Below the pieces are notes generated by a model, which worked only from the letters and a program-made list of their open reading frames with translations, had not been told where the DNA came from and did no database searches. Positions 1 through 6,464 of a DNA stretch of 16,663 nt are shown here, in pieces (positions within the stretch are counted from its first letter, which is position 1; each line of letters starts with the position of its first letter). Origin of the DNA: CAG-877 sp045125935 (GTDB taxonomy: Bacteria > Bacillota_I > Bacilli_A > RF39 > UBA660); the NCBI GenBank assembly GCA_045125935.1, contig JBGVNW010000028.1, positions 1 to 16,663 of the forward strand. Reading direction: 5' to 3'. The position numbers were made by a program, and so were the translations under genes.

Positions 1-83
1 TAAATCAAAAAGAGGTTACCATCACAAATATGAAAAATAGCTATTTATTTTAATTTAAAATTCATATATTATGAGTTGTTTTT

Positions 84-110
84 GGAGTGGACTTTTGTAC
101 ACTCCTTTTA
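84..110 (+). terminator. Rho-independent terminator, plus strand
   Basis: GGAGTGGAC and GTACACTCC form a 9-base-pair stem with one mismatch around a TTTT loop, followed by TTTTA. The T tract is only on the plus strand, so this probably ends a plus-strand gene whose coding region lies at or left of the window start. Confidence 0.6.
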
Positions 111-115
111 TGTTC

Positions 116-141
116 TTTATAAGGAGAAAATTCCTTATAAA
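116..141. repeat. Perfect 10-bp inverted repeat (hairpin)
   Basis: TTTATAAGGA and TCCTTATAAA are perfect inverted copies separated by six bases. The repeat lies between two plus-strand terminator-like hairpins. It has no T tract of its own, so it may be a weak terminator, an RNA stabiliser or a protein site. It lies beyond the 3' end of the broken recombinase, where an attachment core could also be found, but nothing proves that. Confidence 0.5.
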
Positions 142-146
142 CAAAT

Positions 147-180
147 AAAGATTCGAGTAAGTATGCCCGAATCTTTTTTT
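147..180 (+). terminator. Terminator between convergent genes
   Basis: AAAGATTCG (147-155) and CGAATCTTT (168-176) pair perfectly around a 12-base loop, and an eight-T run (173-180) follows on the plus strand. It directly abuts the stop of the recombinase pseudogene at 179-181. On the minus strand the stem ends in CTTTATTT, so it may also stop leftward transcription. Confidence 0.7.
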
Positions 181-1128
181 AATTATTAAGTGTAAGATAA
201 TTTACTAGTGAATTCATAGAGTCCCTTTTAAAATCTACGGATATGTGAACATATATTTCTTGTGTTATATGGTATGAAGAATGACCTAATATTTCACTTA
301 AGACTTTTATATCGATTCCAGCTTCTCTAGAGCGTGTTGCGAAAGTATGTCTTAGTGAGTGAAAGTTAAGATTTCTAATACCACATTTTTTTAGGAGATT
401 AGTGAAATATTTTTCATAAGCTCTAGGATCTTTTGGAATTAAAGAATTGGTAAAAATGTAGTTTTCCTCTTTCGATTTATATTTTTCTAATATTGTAATT
501 AGAAAGTTGGTAGAGGAATCGTTCTTTTAGAATGCTCTGTCTTTGGGGCGCTAGTAATAAGAATAGTTTTTTTATTACTGTTTTTTATTCGCTGAACTGT
601 TCTATTTACCGAGAGAGTTTTATTAACAAAATCTATATCCATCCACTTTAGTCCACATAATTCCCCTATTCTTAGTCCCGTATACAGTGCTAATAAAATT
701 CCCATATTCCTTAAATTCAAATGAGTTTGAAGATAATTATCCAGTATTTCTTGTTCTGTTTTAGTAAAATAATTTACTTTATTTTTAGGCTTTTTTAGTT
801 TTAAGCTTATTTTGGTAAATCTCTTAATATAGTTTTTATCTATACCATACTTTATAGTAGAATTTATTATAATTAATGTAATCTTTTTGGTTGAGTCTGA
901 GGCACGCTGCATTTTTTCACTCTTGAAAAATTCCGTTATATGCTTATCATTCATTTTCTTGAAAACATAGTTTCCTAGTTGTGGTTTTATTAAATTTTCA
1001 ATTATAGTATCATATTTTGAATATGATGAGTCTTTTATTTTCTCCTTTCTCGCTAATAGCCATTCGTCTAAGATTTGACTATAGTATATTTTTTTAGTTT
1101 TGATATTTTTAAATATCATATAATTCAT
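179..1128 (-). pseudogene. Tyrosine recombinase/integrase, frameshifted
   Basis: The N-terminal 209 codons hold a SAM-like core-binding region (about residues 10-100) and the start of the catalytic domain, with the first catalytic Arg in GLRIGEL and the hairpin Lys in APKTEHSKR. The frame stops at a TAA (499-501). A one-base shift near 502-506 restores a further ~107 codons carrying HSLRHT, LGHSS and the nucleophile Tyr in QEIYVH, ending at TAA 179-181. With the shift repaired, all catalytic residues are present and the length (~316 residues) is normal for phage- or transposon-type integrases. The first ATG at 1128 sits directly against the purine-rich AAGGAAGGG, so the ATG three codons later (1119) has better spacing. 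It lies 68 bases downstream of the racemase, on the same strand. No excision partner or attachment repeats are visible, so this looks like a stranded remnant or a recently inactivated recombinase. Confidence 0.85.
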
Positions 1129-1195
1129 CCCTTCCTTTTTGGCTATATATTTTATAATTTTTGGGATGTTTTGAGTAATAAATGACTATTTTTTG

Positions 1196-2278
1196 TTATT
1201 TTATAAAAACTCGAGGGACACGATTTGATATTGTACTTAGGATTTCATAATTGATGGTATTACATTTCTTGGCGATTTCTTCTACTGTAATATTTTTATT
1301 GTCCCAAATGTATACTTCATCACCTACTTTTAGATCTTTTATATCAGTTACATCTACCATACAACTATCCATACAGATATTACCTATTATTTTACATTTT
1401 TTATTATTTATTATAACTTCTCCTTTGTTTGATAGACATCTTCTTAGGCCATCGGCATAACCAATTGGAATAGTTGCGATTTTAGTTTCTTTATCTGTTA
1501 TGTATGTTTTAGAATAACTTATTGCGGTATTTTTAGGTACTGTTTTTAAGAAAGTAACTTTTGTTTTTAACTTACTAATTGGTTTTAAATTTATTTTATT
1601 TGTTGACTCTTCAGATGAAGGATAGCCATAGAGAATTATTCCTGGCCTTACTAAATTGGTATCATTAGATAGATAGTGAATAATTCCATTTGACGCTAAT
1701 GAATGAATATATTTTAGAGATGGTATTTTACTTTTAATCATTGAAACAGCTTGATTAAATGTTGCTAGTTGAACAGTTGTGTAATCTTCATCAGTATCTG
1801 CCGAGGATAAATGGGTATATATTCCCTCTACTTCTATATTGTTTGTAATAACTAAGTCTAAAAAATGTGGAATATCTTCTAATACAATTCCAGTTCTTGA
1901 CATACCAGTTTCTATTTCAAGATGAATTTTGATTTTTTCCTTTCTTGAAATTACTTCTTCTATAAATTCTAGGGAACTTATACCAATAGTAAGATTATAG
2001 TTAAGTATTGTTTCTAATTCCTCGATAGATGGTTGATTTAAAATAAATATTTCATGTTGAAAGCCAACTTCTCGTAGTTCTTTACCCTCCGATACTGTCG
2101 CAACTCCTACAATTTTAAAATCTTTTATTACTGATAAATTTTTATTTATATATGTACCATAAGCATTAGCTTTTATTATAGGCATAATTTCTTTAGTACC
2201 AATAAATTTCTTTATTTCATTTATATTATGATTTAAGGCATTTAAATCAATTTCCATGATTGTTGGTCTTATAGTCAT
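1196..2278 (-). CDS. alr: Alanine racemase family enzyme (possibly serine-capable)
   Basis: This is a fold-type III PLP racemase expected to interconvert L- and D-alanine for peptidoglycan, in the cytoplasm. The PLP lysine K36 sits in IIKANAYG, in the N-terminal barrel. R211 of RPGIILYG contacts the cofactor, and the second catalytic base Y274 is in IGYADG. ICMDSCMVDVTD (301-312) and RVPRVF close the C-terminal domain. The length of 360 is slightly short because the protein ends just after that motif. Two usual residues differ: the carbamylated Lys of the HLKxDTG motif is E121 here, and the Tyr before RVPR (Tyr354 in the Geobacillus enzyme) is N352, as in VanT serine racemases. The start is firm: GAAAGGAGAT lies six bases before ATG. 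The gene follows a terminator and so is probably transcribed on its own. The family call is secure; alanine versus serine preference is open. Confidence 0.92.
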   Translation of the reverse strand: MTIRPTIMEIDLNALNHNINEIKKFIGTKEIMPIIKANAYGTYINKNLSVIKDFKIVGVATVSEGKELREVGFQHEIFILNQPSIEELETILNYNLTIGISSLEFIEEVISRKEKIKIHLEIETGMSRTGIVLEDIPHFLDLVITNNIEVEGIYTHLSSADTDEDYTTVQLATFNQAVSMIKSKIPSLKYIHSLASNGIIHYLSNDTNLVRPGIILYGYPSSEESTNKINLKPISKLKTKVTFLKTVPKNTAISYSKTYITDKETKIATIPIGYADGLRRCLSNKGEVIINNKKCKIIGNICMDSCMVDVTDIKDLKVGDEVYIWDNKNITVEEIAKKCNTINYEILSTISNRVPRVFIK

Positions 2279-2310
2279 ATTTATCTCCTTTCATTACATT
2301 TTATTTATAT

Positions 2311-2340
2311 AAAATTAAAACTTGATACATTGTACCAAGT
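2311..2340 (-). terminator. Terminator of the zinc-ribbon gene
   Basis: On the minus strand ACTTGGTAC, loop AAT and GTATCAAGT form a 9-base-pair stem (one G-U pair) followed by TTTAATTTT. The stem begins at the last base of the stop codon of the upstream gene (2340-2342). Confidence 0.7.
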
Positions 2341-3077
2341 TATTTTTCTTTAGAAATTATTTTTGCTTCCTCACTTTTTATAATACAATTACAATAGTCA
2401 CAACGAACTTTACCACCACGTTGAAGCTCTACTGTTGCTCCACAATTTGGACATTTCATACTAATTAAATCTTTGCCCATTTTATTATCTTCATAATATA
2501 TTAATACATCATCTATTTCATTATATATAACGCCTTCTATTAGGTCTTTTTCAATTAAATATTTAATGTCTTTTCTTACTGTTTCAAAAGCTTCTTCCAT
2601 ATTACGATTTGTTGTTTGAGGCATTTTTACGGCAATATCTTTTATTTGAAGTTTTTGTTTATAAATAAATGCAGAATACTTTTTAATTAAATCCATATCT
2701 TTTTTTTCACATTTTTTTATATAACCATTTATATGATCAATATAGTAATCTTGTGATATTAAATTATTGTGTTTCAAGTAATCAATTTTAATGATACATT
2801 CATTATACTTACAGTCCGATTCTTTAGCAATTAACTTAATATCATCACATTTTTCTTTTACTATTAGATTATATATTTTTTTGACTTTTTCTTGAAAAAC
2901 AACATCGTTTTTTACATCTTCCCCATAAAATTCAGAGTAATTATTATATGACTCTTCTTCAACATGTTTCCATGCGGTGTTTCTTTTTTTTATTGTTTGA
3001 AATAGATAATATTCAAAAGATAAGAAAAAAAGCAATATAAACATCGGAATAAATACGAGTATTATTAGCGCTTCCAC
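2340..3077 (-). CDS. Membrane-anchored protein with C-terminal zinc ribbon
   Basis: I do not recognise a named family. One strongly hydrophobic helix (about residues 3-23) anchors the N-terminus. It is followed by a charged, helical cytoplasmic region of ~180 residues that looks like two tandem winged-helix-like units (about 60-120 and 130-195; lines such as IDYLKHNNLIS and IKYLIEKDLIEG are typical recognition-helix/wing patterns). A zinc ribbon closes it, with CPNC at 209-212 and CDYC at 226-229. I chose GTG at 3077 because GAGGTGA lies five bases upstream; the GTG nine bases earlier (3086) overlaps that site and has none of its own. A TTGACT/TATCTT promoter lies just upstream and a terminator follows. 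The tandem winged-helix reading is inference from pattern; the helix and ribbon are plain. A role in membrane-proximal protein or nucleic-acid binding is possible but unproven. Confidence 0.8.
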   Translation of the reverse strand: MEALIILVFIPMFILLFFLSFEYYLFQTIKKRNTAWKHVEEESYNNYSEFYGEDVKNDVVFQEKVKKIYNLIVKEKCDDIKLIAKESDCKYNECIIKIDYLKHNNLISQDYYIDHINGYIKKCEKKDMDLIKKYSAFIYKQKLQIKDIAVKMPQTTNRNMEEAFETVRKDIKYLIEKDLIEGVIYNEIDDVLIYYEDNKMGKDLISMKCPNCGATVELQRGGKVRCDYCNCIIKSEEAKIISKEK

Positions 3078-3098
3078 TCTACTCACCTCATATTATTA

Positions 3099-3127
3099 AA
3101 GATAGCATTCTCCATAAAAATAGTCAA
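3099..3127 (-). promoter_or_regulatory. Sigma-A-type promoter of the zinc-ribbon gene
   Basis: On the minus strand TTGACT (3122-3127) and TATCTT (3099-3104) are 17 bases apart, with TGC just before the -10 (extended -10). It ends about 22 bases before the chosen GTG. Confidence 0.65.
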
Positions 3128-3149
3128 TTATATAAATCTTTTTATATGT

Positions 3150-3175
3150 AAAAAGATAGACAAGTGCCTATCTTT
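3150..3175 (-). terminator. Terminator of the thioredoxin-like gene
   Basis: AAAGATAG (3152-3159) and CTATCTTT (3168-3175) pair perfectly around an 8-base loop, right at the stop codon (3174-3176). On the minus strand the stem runs into five T. The plus-strand reading has an even longer T tract, so it may work in both directions. Confidence 0.6.
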
Positions 3176-3842
3176 ATTTTTTTCTTTTATGTTCCTTACT
3201 GCTTATTGGAGCTAATTCATCAACTTTACTTATTAATACGTTCATCTTATAATTGATAAATAAAATTACAATTAAAGTTGCAATAGTTATAATTACAAAA
3301 TTACAACTAACTGTAAATTTACCTGATGCATAGAAGGATTCTCTTTCTTCTTTTGCCTTAGCTTTTTCATATTCTTCAATTGCATCGTATTTAGATGTTT
3401 TAGAATATTCTGCTTTAATTGCAGCTTTAATACTATCAGCATATTGTTCTGAGTATCCAGCAAATACTTGTTCACCAATTATGATATATGGCACTCCATT
3501 AGCGCTTTGTCCTAAAAATGAAGAAACATTTTCAAGTAATTCTTGATTATTGGTATTTGTCCATACTTCATATGATTTAAGTTTAAAATATTTTCCATAT
3601 TCTTCTGAAATTTCATTTAAAAACTCTAAGAAACTACGACAATATGCACATCCAGTACCTCTAAATAAATATATTGTTACCTGTTTATTGTTTTCCTCAT
3701 AATCCTCATATTCTAAATCGATTTCTTCTTCTTCTAATGTTTCTATTAAATTTTTTGATTCATATGTGTTTTCTGCTGCTAAAGTTGTTACTGGTAATAA
3801 TAGTAAAGCAATAAGTGTTAATAATAGAAATTTTCTTTTCAT
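3174..3842 (-). CDS. Exported membrane-anchored thioredoxin-like protein
   Basis: A signal peptide (MKRKF, then a hydrophobic run to about residue 20, likely cut near LAA) is followed by an acidic stretch. A thioredoxin fold spans about 53-145 with the redox motif CAYC (C65, C68) after the first strand and the cis-proline loop GVPYIIIG (P118). A single transmembrane helix (about 181-197) and a basic tail (KEHKRKK) follow, so the redox domain should sit outside the cell, tethered at the C-terminus. It probably makes, breaks or isomerises disulfides in exported proteins, or acts as a reductant. The substrate is unknown and no DsbB or CcdA partner is in the window. The start is firm: AGGAGGAG lies upstream of ATG, behind a near-consensus promoter at 3863-3891. 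The gene is monocistronic, ending in a hairpin. Fold and topology are clear; the redox direction is not. Confidence 0.85.
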   Translation of the reverse strand: MKRKFLLLTLIALLLLPVTTLAAENTYESKNLIETLEEEEIDLEYEDYEENNKQVTIYLFRGTGCAYCRSFLEFLNEISEEYGKYFKLKSYEVWTNTNNQELLENVSSFLGQSANGVPYIIIGEQVFAGYSEQYADSIKAAIKAEYSKTSKYDAIEEYEKAKAKEERESFYASGKFTVSCNFVIITIATLIVILFINYKMNVLISKVDELAPISSKEHKRKK

Positions 3843-3862
3843 TTTAATTCTCCTCCTACTTT

Positions 3863-3891
3863 GTTATATCAATTATTTATATTTTAGTCAA
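3863..3891 (-). promoter_or_regulatory. Sigma-A-type promoter of the thioredoxin-like gene
   Basis: On the minus strand TTGACT (3886-3891), a 17-base spacer and TATAAC (3863-3868), with TGA before the -10. It lies within 40 bases of the esterase stop, so this gene need not depend on read-through from the esterase. Confidence 0.8.
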
Positions 3892-3900
3892 TATTTAGCG

Positions 3901-4818
3901 TTATTCAGTATTTCTTTTGTTATCAATATTTTTGATAATATCAATTCTTTTATTAATACTATTTTGAGTTATGACGGTGTTTTTCATTTCAAAACCATGC
4001 ATGGTCTCTTTTGTTTCATTTAAAATTACGTCAATACCAGAGTTAGATAATTTATTGGCATATTCAATTGCTTCATCATGTAGACAATCAAATTCAGCTG
4101 TTTCTATATATGTTAATGGAAATTCTTTATAGTCATCTTGCTCATTCGGTGAAAGATAATTTTCATCTTTAAGGTAATAGCTCCACATTTTTTTATTATT
4201 GTTAGCATTCCATATTGGAGTATCAGAATATTTTTTCATTGATACAGTTTTCATTCTTTTATCTAAAACTGGATATATTAATAGTTGAAGTGCTGGTGAT
4301 TTATTATCTTCTTTAATAGTCTTCGCTGTTACCTCGGCTGCTAGGCAGCCACCAGCAGAATCTCCTGCAACAATAATTTTATTAGGATTAATCTTTAATT
4401 TAGTAGTGTTATTTAATATCCATTTATAAGCACTATAGCAATCATCTAAAGGAGTTGGATATTTATACTTTGTAGCCAATCTATAATCAACAAAGACTAC
4501 TTTGCAGTCTCCTTCTAAAGCGTATCTTTTACAAAGTAAATGATGCTTTATACTTCCCTTAAAGACAAAAGCTCCACCATGACAATAAAGCATTACTTTA
4601 TCCGTTTTAGAACTAATTGGTTCTAATATGTATAATGATATTTTTTTATTATCAAGTGACCTTATTTTTTCTTTACTGACACGTAGTTTTTTATTATTTA
4701 ATAGTCTTATAAATTCATTAGATAATACTACTGATGAAATAAAGATAGTCATTCTATTAAATGGAGGATTAAAATATTTTAATATTCCATATTCTTTATT
4801 AATGTTATACTTAGTCAT
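3901..4818 (-). CDS. Alpha/beta hydrolase, HSL-type esterase/lipase
   Basis: This is a carboxylesterase of the hormone-sensitive-lipase family that probably cleaves short acyl or acetyl esters. The oxyanion-hole motif HGGAF is at 80-84, the nucleophile S154 is in GDSAGG (152-157), the acid is probably D244 in EFDCLHDE, and the catalytic histidine is H274 in MHGFE. The length (305) is typical for the family. There is no signal peptide, so it is cytoplasmic, although the first ~40 residues form the usual hydrophobic cap region. The start is supported by GCAGGT upstream of ATG 4818. Its nearest recognisable promoter is ~210 bases upstream (5030-5038), leaving a long leader with a perfect palindrome. 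No terminator is obvious before the next promoter. The enzyme class is secure; the substrate is not inferable. Confidence 0.92.
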   Translation of the reverse strand: MTKYNINKEYGILKYFNPPFNRMTIFISSVVLSNEFIRLLNNKKLRVSKEKIRSLDNKKISLYILEPISSKTDKVMLYCHGGAFVFKGSIKHHLLCKRYALEGDCKVVFVDYRLATKYKYPTPLDDCYSAYKWILNNTTKLKINPNKIIVAGDSAGGCLAAEVTAKTIKEDNKSPALQLLIYPVLDKRMKTVSMKKYSDTPIWNANNNKKMWSYYLKDENYLSPNEQDDYKEFPLTYIETAEFDCLHDEAIEYANKLSNSGIDVILNETKETMHGFEMKNTVITQNSINKRIDIIKNIDNKRNTE

Positions 4819-4993
4819 TTTTTACCTGCTTTCATATTTTTTAATTATTAGTTAAAAAATATATATTTATAGTTTGTTGATGAAATAAATTTGAATAAAT
4901 CTCGATAGCTAAATGAAATGCTTCTTGTGTTGATATTTGGATAAACTGAACTTTTTTATTTACTAGGAAAGTGCGCTTTCATGTATATAAATC

Positions 4994-5011
4994 TTTATCA
5001 TAGATGATAAA
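4994..5011. promoter_or_regulatory. Perfect 18-bp palindrome, candidate operator
   Basis: TTTATCAT and ATGATAAA are perfect inverted arms around AG. The palindrome lies about 10-30 bases downstream of the transcription start expected from the extended -10 at 5030-5038, in the esterase leader. The position suits a repressor site. A transcribed hairpin is the alternative, but the stem is AT-rich and has no T tract. Confidence 0.45.
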
Positions 5012-5029
5012 AATTTTCTCTTTTACACT

Positions 5030-5038
5030 ATTATAGCA
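5030..5038 (-). promoter_or_regulatory. Extended -10 promoter upstream of the esterase
   Basis: TGC followed by a perfect TATAAT on the minus strand. The -35 position (TGAAAA, 5053-5058) is poor and lies inside the terminator hairpin of the preceding gene. Confidence 0.5.
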
Positions 5039-5042
5039 TAAT

Positions 5043-5065
5043 AAAAGTAGATTTTTCATCTACTT
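5043..5065 (-). terminator. Terminator of the DUF5661-like gene
   Basis: AAGTAGAT (5045-5052) and ATCTACTT (5058-5065) pair perfectly around five bases at the stop codon (5064-5066). On the minus strand the stem runs into a short T tract (CTACTTTTATT). Confidence 0.65.
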
Positions 5066-5321
5066 ATAATTTTGTCTTAAGAAAGTTTTCAAATATTTTA
5101 AGACCATAGTTTTTATTATAGTAATTGGGAAACTCATTCAAATGAGCTAACGCTATTTTGGCGGTTAAAATTAAATTATCATTTGTTACATTTGTTTTAG
5201 AATTAATTGTACCATGTTCTAATTCTATATTAATTCCCTCGATAAATTCTTCTTTAGTAAATTTATCAAATTTAACATTTAAAACTTTTGCTGCATATAA
5301 AGCATGTGCCATATTATACAT
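5064..5321 (-). CDS. Small DUF5661-like protein
   Basis: An 85-residue soluble protein. The pattern KVLNVKFDKFTKEEF, then INIELEHGT, TNVT and KIALAHLNEFPNYY matches what I know of DUF5661, a short helical family common in bacteria and phages with no established function. Everything expected of that family is present, so it is probably complete. ATG 5321 has AGGTGAT at good spacing. It lies 53 bases after the DUF1810 gene on the same strand, with no strong terminator between, so the two may share a transcript. It ends in its own hairpin. Confidence 0.8.
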   Translation of the reverse strand: MYNMAHALYAAKVLNVKFDKFTKEEFIEGINIELEHGTINSKTNVTNDNLILTAKIALAHLNEFPNYYNKNYGLKIFENFLKTKL

Positions 5322-5374
5322 TTTATCACCTATATCAATATATGAATTTAAAAGATAAAACTTGTTTTTATGAA

Positions 5375-5926
5375 CTACATTTGTTTGGTGTTATTTAAAG
5401 TGAATACTTCCATTCCTTGCGATTTATTATCAAAGAATAGAATACTTTCTGTCGAATGATCTTTTTCACCATTATAGAATTTATCTAATACTGCGTCAAA
5501 AACGCGATCTGTTTCTCTGTGTTTTGAACTTTTAGAAAATAATTCTGGCATGCCAGTTGATTCTTCTCTAAGATGCTTTGCTTCAGCTATTTCAGTAGCA
5601 TAACTAAATAGTGTCATACTGGACTGTAGTTTTATTGTATCTATTCTACCGAATATTTTACCTATACTACATTTATCTGGTTCTAATAAAATTTCACATA
5701 AGCTTACTAAATTAGTATATAACTCTTCATCTTCTAAATACGCAATAGCTTCCGATATATCTTCAATAGCATAATATGTTGCATTAGCACTATGTCCTAA
5801 TCCTTTTATTTGTGGGAAAATATACCACATCCAATGAGTTTTCTTTTTACCACTTTTTAATTCTTCATATGCACGAGGATAACTTTCTTTTTGAGCCTCT
5901 TTAAATCTTTCTAAATTTGTTTCCAT
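5375..5926 (-). CDS. DUF1810 family protein
   Basis: The N-terminal ~140 residues match the DUF1810 pattern: LERFKEAQ, then KKTHWMWYIFPQIKGLGHS (about 28-46), ISEAIAYLED, and FGRIDTIKLQSSMTLFS. The family is widespread, small and all-helical, without an established biochemical role. At 183 residues this one carries a longer C-terminal tail (about 150-183) after LDKFYNGEKDHSTESIL, ending in poorly conserved sequence. No signal peptide or membrane segment is present. GAGGAGAT upstream of ATG 5926 supports the start, and an extended -10 (TGTTATAAT) lies 26 bases upstream. The family call is confident; function is unknown. Confidence 0.87.
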   Translation of the reverse strand: METNLERFKEAQKESYPRAYEELKSGKKKTHWMWYIFPQIKGLGHSANATYYAIEDISEAIAYLEDEELYTNLVSLCEILLEPDKCSIGKIFGRIDTIKLQSSMTLFSYATEIAEAKHLREESTGMPELFSKSSKHRETDRVFDAVLDKFYNGEKDHSTESILFFDNKSQGMEVFTLNNTKQM

Positions 5927-5951
5927 GTAATCTCCTCTTTTTTTGCTTTAT

Positions 5952-5960
5952 ATTATAACA
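5952..5960 (-). promoter_or_regulatory. Extended -10 promoter of the DUF1810 gene
   Basis: TGT followed by a perfect TATAAT on the minus strand, 26 bases before the ATG. No convincing -35 is present. Confidence 0.5.
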
Positions 5961-6029
5961 CAATTATATTAATTTAGATAATTATTTGTTTTTTGTAAAA
6001 TAATTCTATTTAATAATGATATATATTTT

Positions 6030-6464
6030 TTAATTATCATTTATATTTTTAAATATTTCTCCATCTATGTCGATTATTTCTTTAATATTTATTTTTGTTT
6101 TATCAGTTAAGATTATGAGATTATTTATTTGATCTATTGTTTTTACAATACCTATCTTTTCTATATATTTACCACCATCTTTATTTTTATCTTTTATAAA
6201 ATATGTAAATTTTAATTCTAGTTGGTCTTTTAAATTATCATTAATAAGTTGTAGTTTATTATTTAAAATAATTTTGACATCTTCATCAAGAATAATTCTT
6301 TCTTCAGTTAGGCGTTCTGTTTCTCTAACAGCTTCTTTATAACCAGTTAAGGCTGAGAATGGAGCAAATTGTGCTGCTCTAGACTCGATAGTCATTCTTG
6401 GATGTTTTGATGAAGTGTGATGTGGTAAATTAATAATATCTTCATAATCATCTAATTTATTCAT
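6030..6464 (-). CDS. YolD-like protein
   Basis: The signature HPRMTIESRAAQFAPFSALTGY (starting near residue 21) and the following VRETERLTEER helix are characteristic of the YolD-like family, usually encoded beside UvrX/UmuC-type polymerases in Bacillota. These proteins are thought to assist or regulate the polymerase, but the mechanism is not established. The rest (about 60-140) is a helix followed by beta-rich sequence. At 144 residues it is slightly longer than the ~110-residue family norm. Its ATG overlaps the end of the polymerase gene by eight bases, and its AGGAGGT site lies inside the last polymerase codons, so the two are translationally coupled. The family call is confident. Confidence 0.88.
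   Translation of the reverse strand: MNKLDDYEDIINLPHHTSSKHPRMTIESRAAQFAPFSALTGYKEAVRETERLTEERIILDEDVKIILNNKLQLINDNLKDQLELKFTYFIKDKNKDGGKYIEKIGIVKTIDQINNLIILTDKTKINIKEIIDIDGEIFKNINDN

Noticed and set aside
1..53. Possible C-terminus of a plus-strand gene (short open frames ending at TAG 38-40 or TAA 51-53)
   Set aside because: Two frames are equally open over only 12-16 codons, so the choice cannot be made. The terminators downstream do suggest that some plus-strand gene ends nearby.
4857..4990. Minus-strand open stretch of about 45 codons in the esterase leader, preceded in frame by TGA
   Set aside because: No start codon or ribosome site, and AT-rich random sequence gives open frames this long. 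It could be a gene remnant, but nothing supports it.
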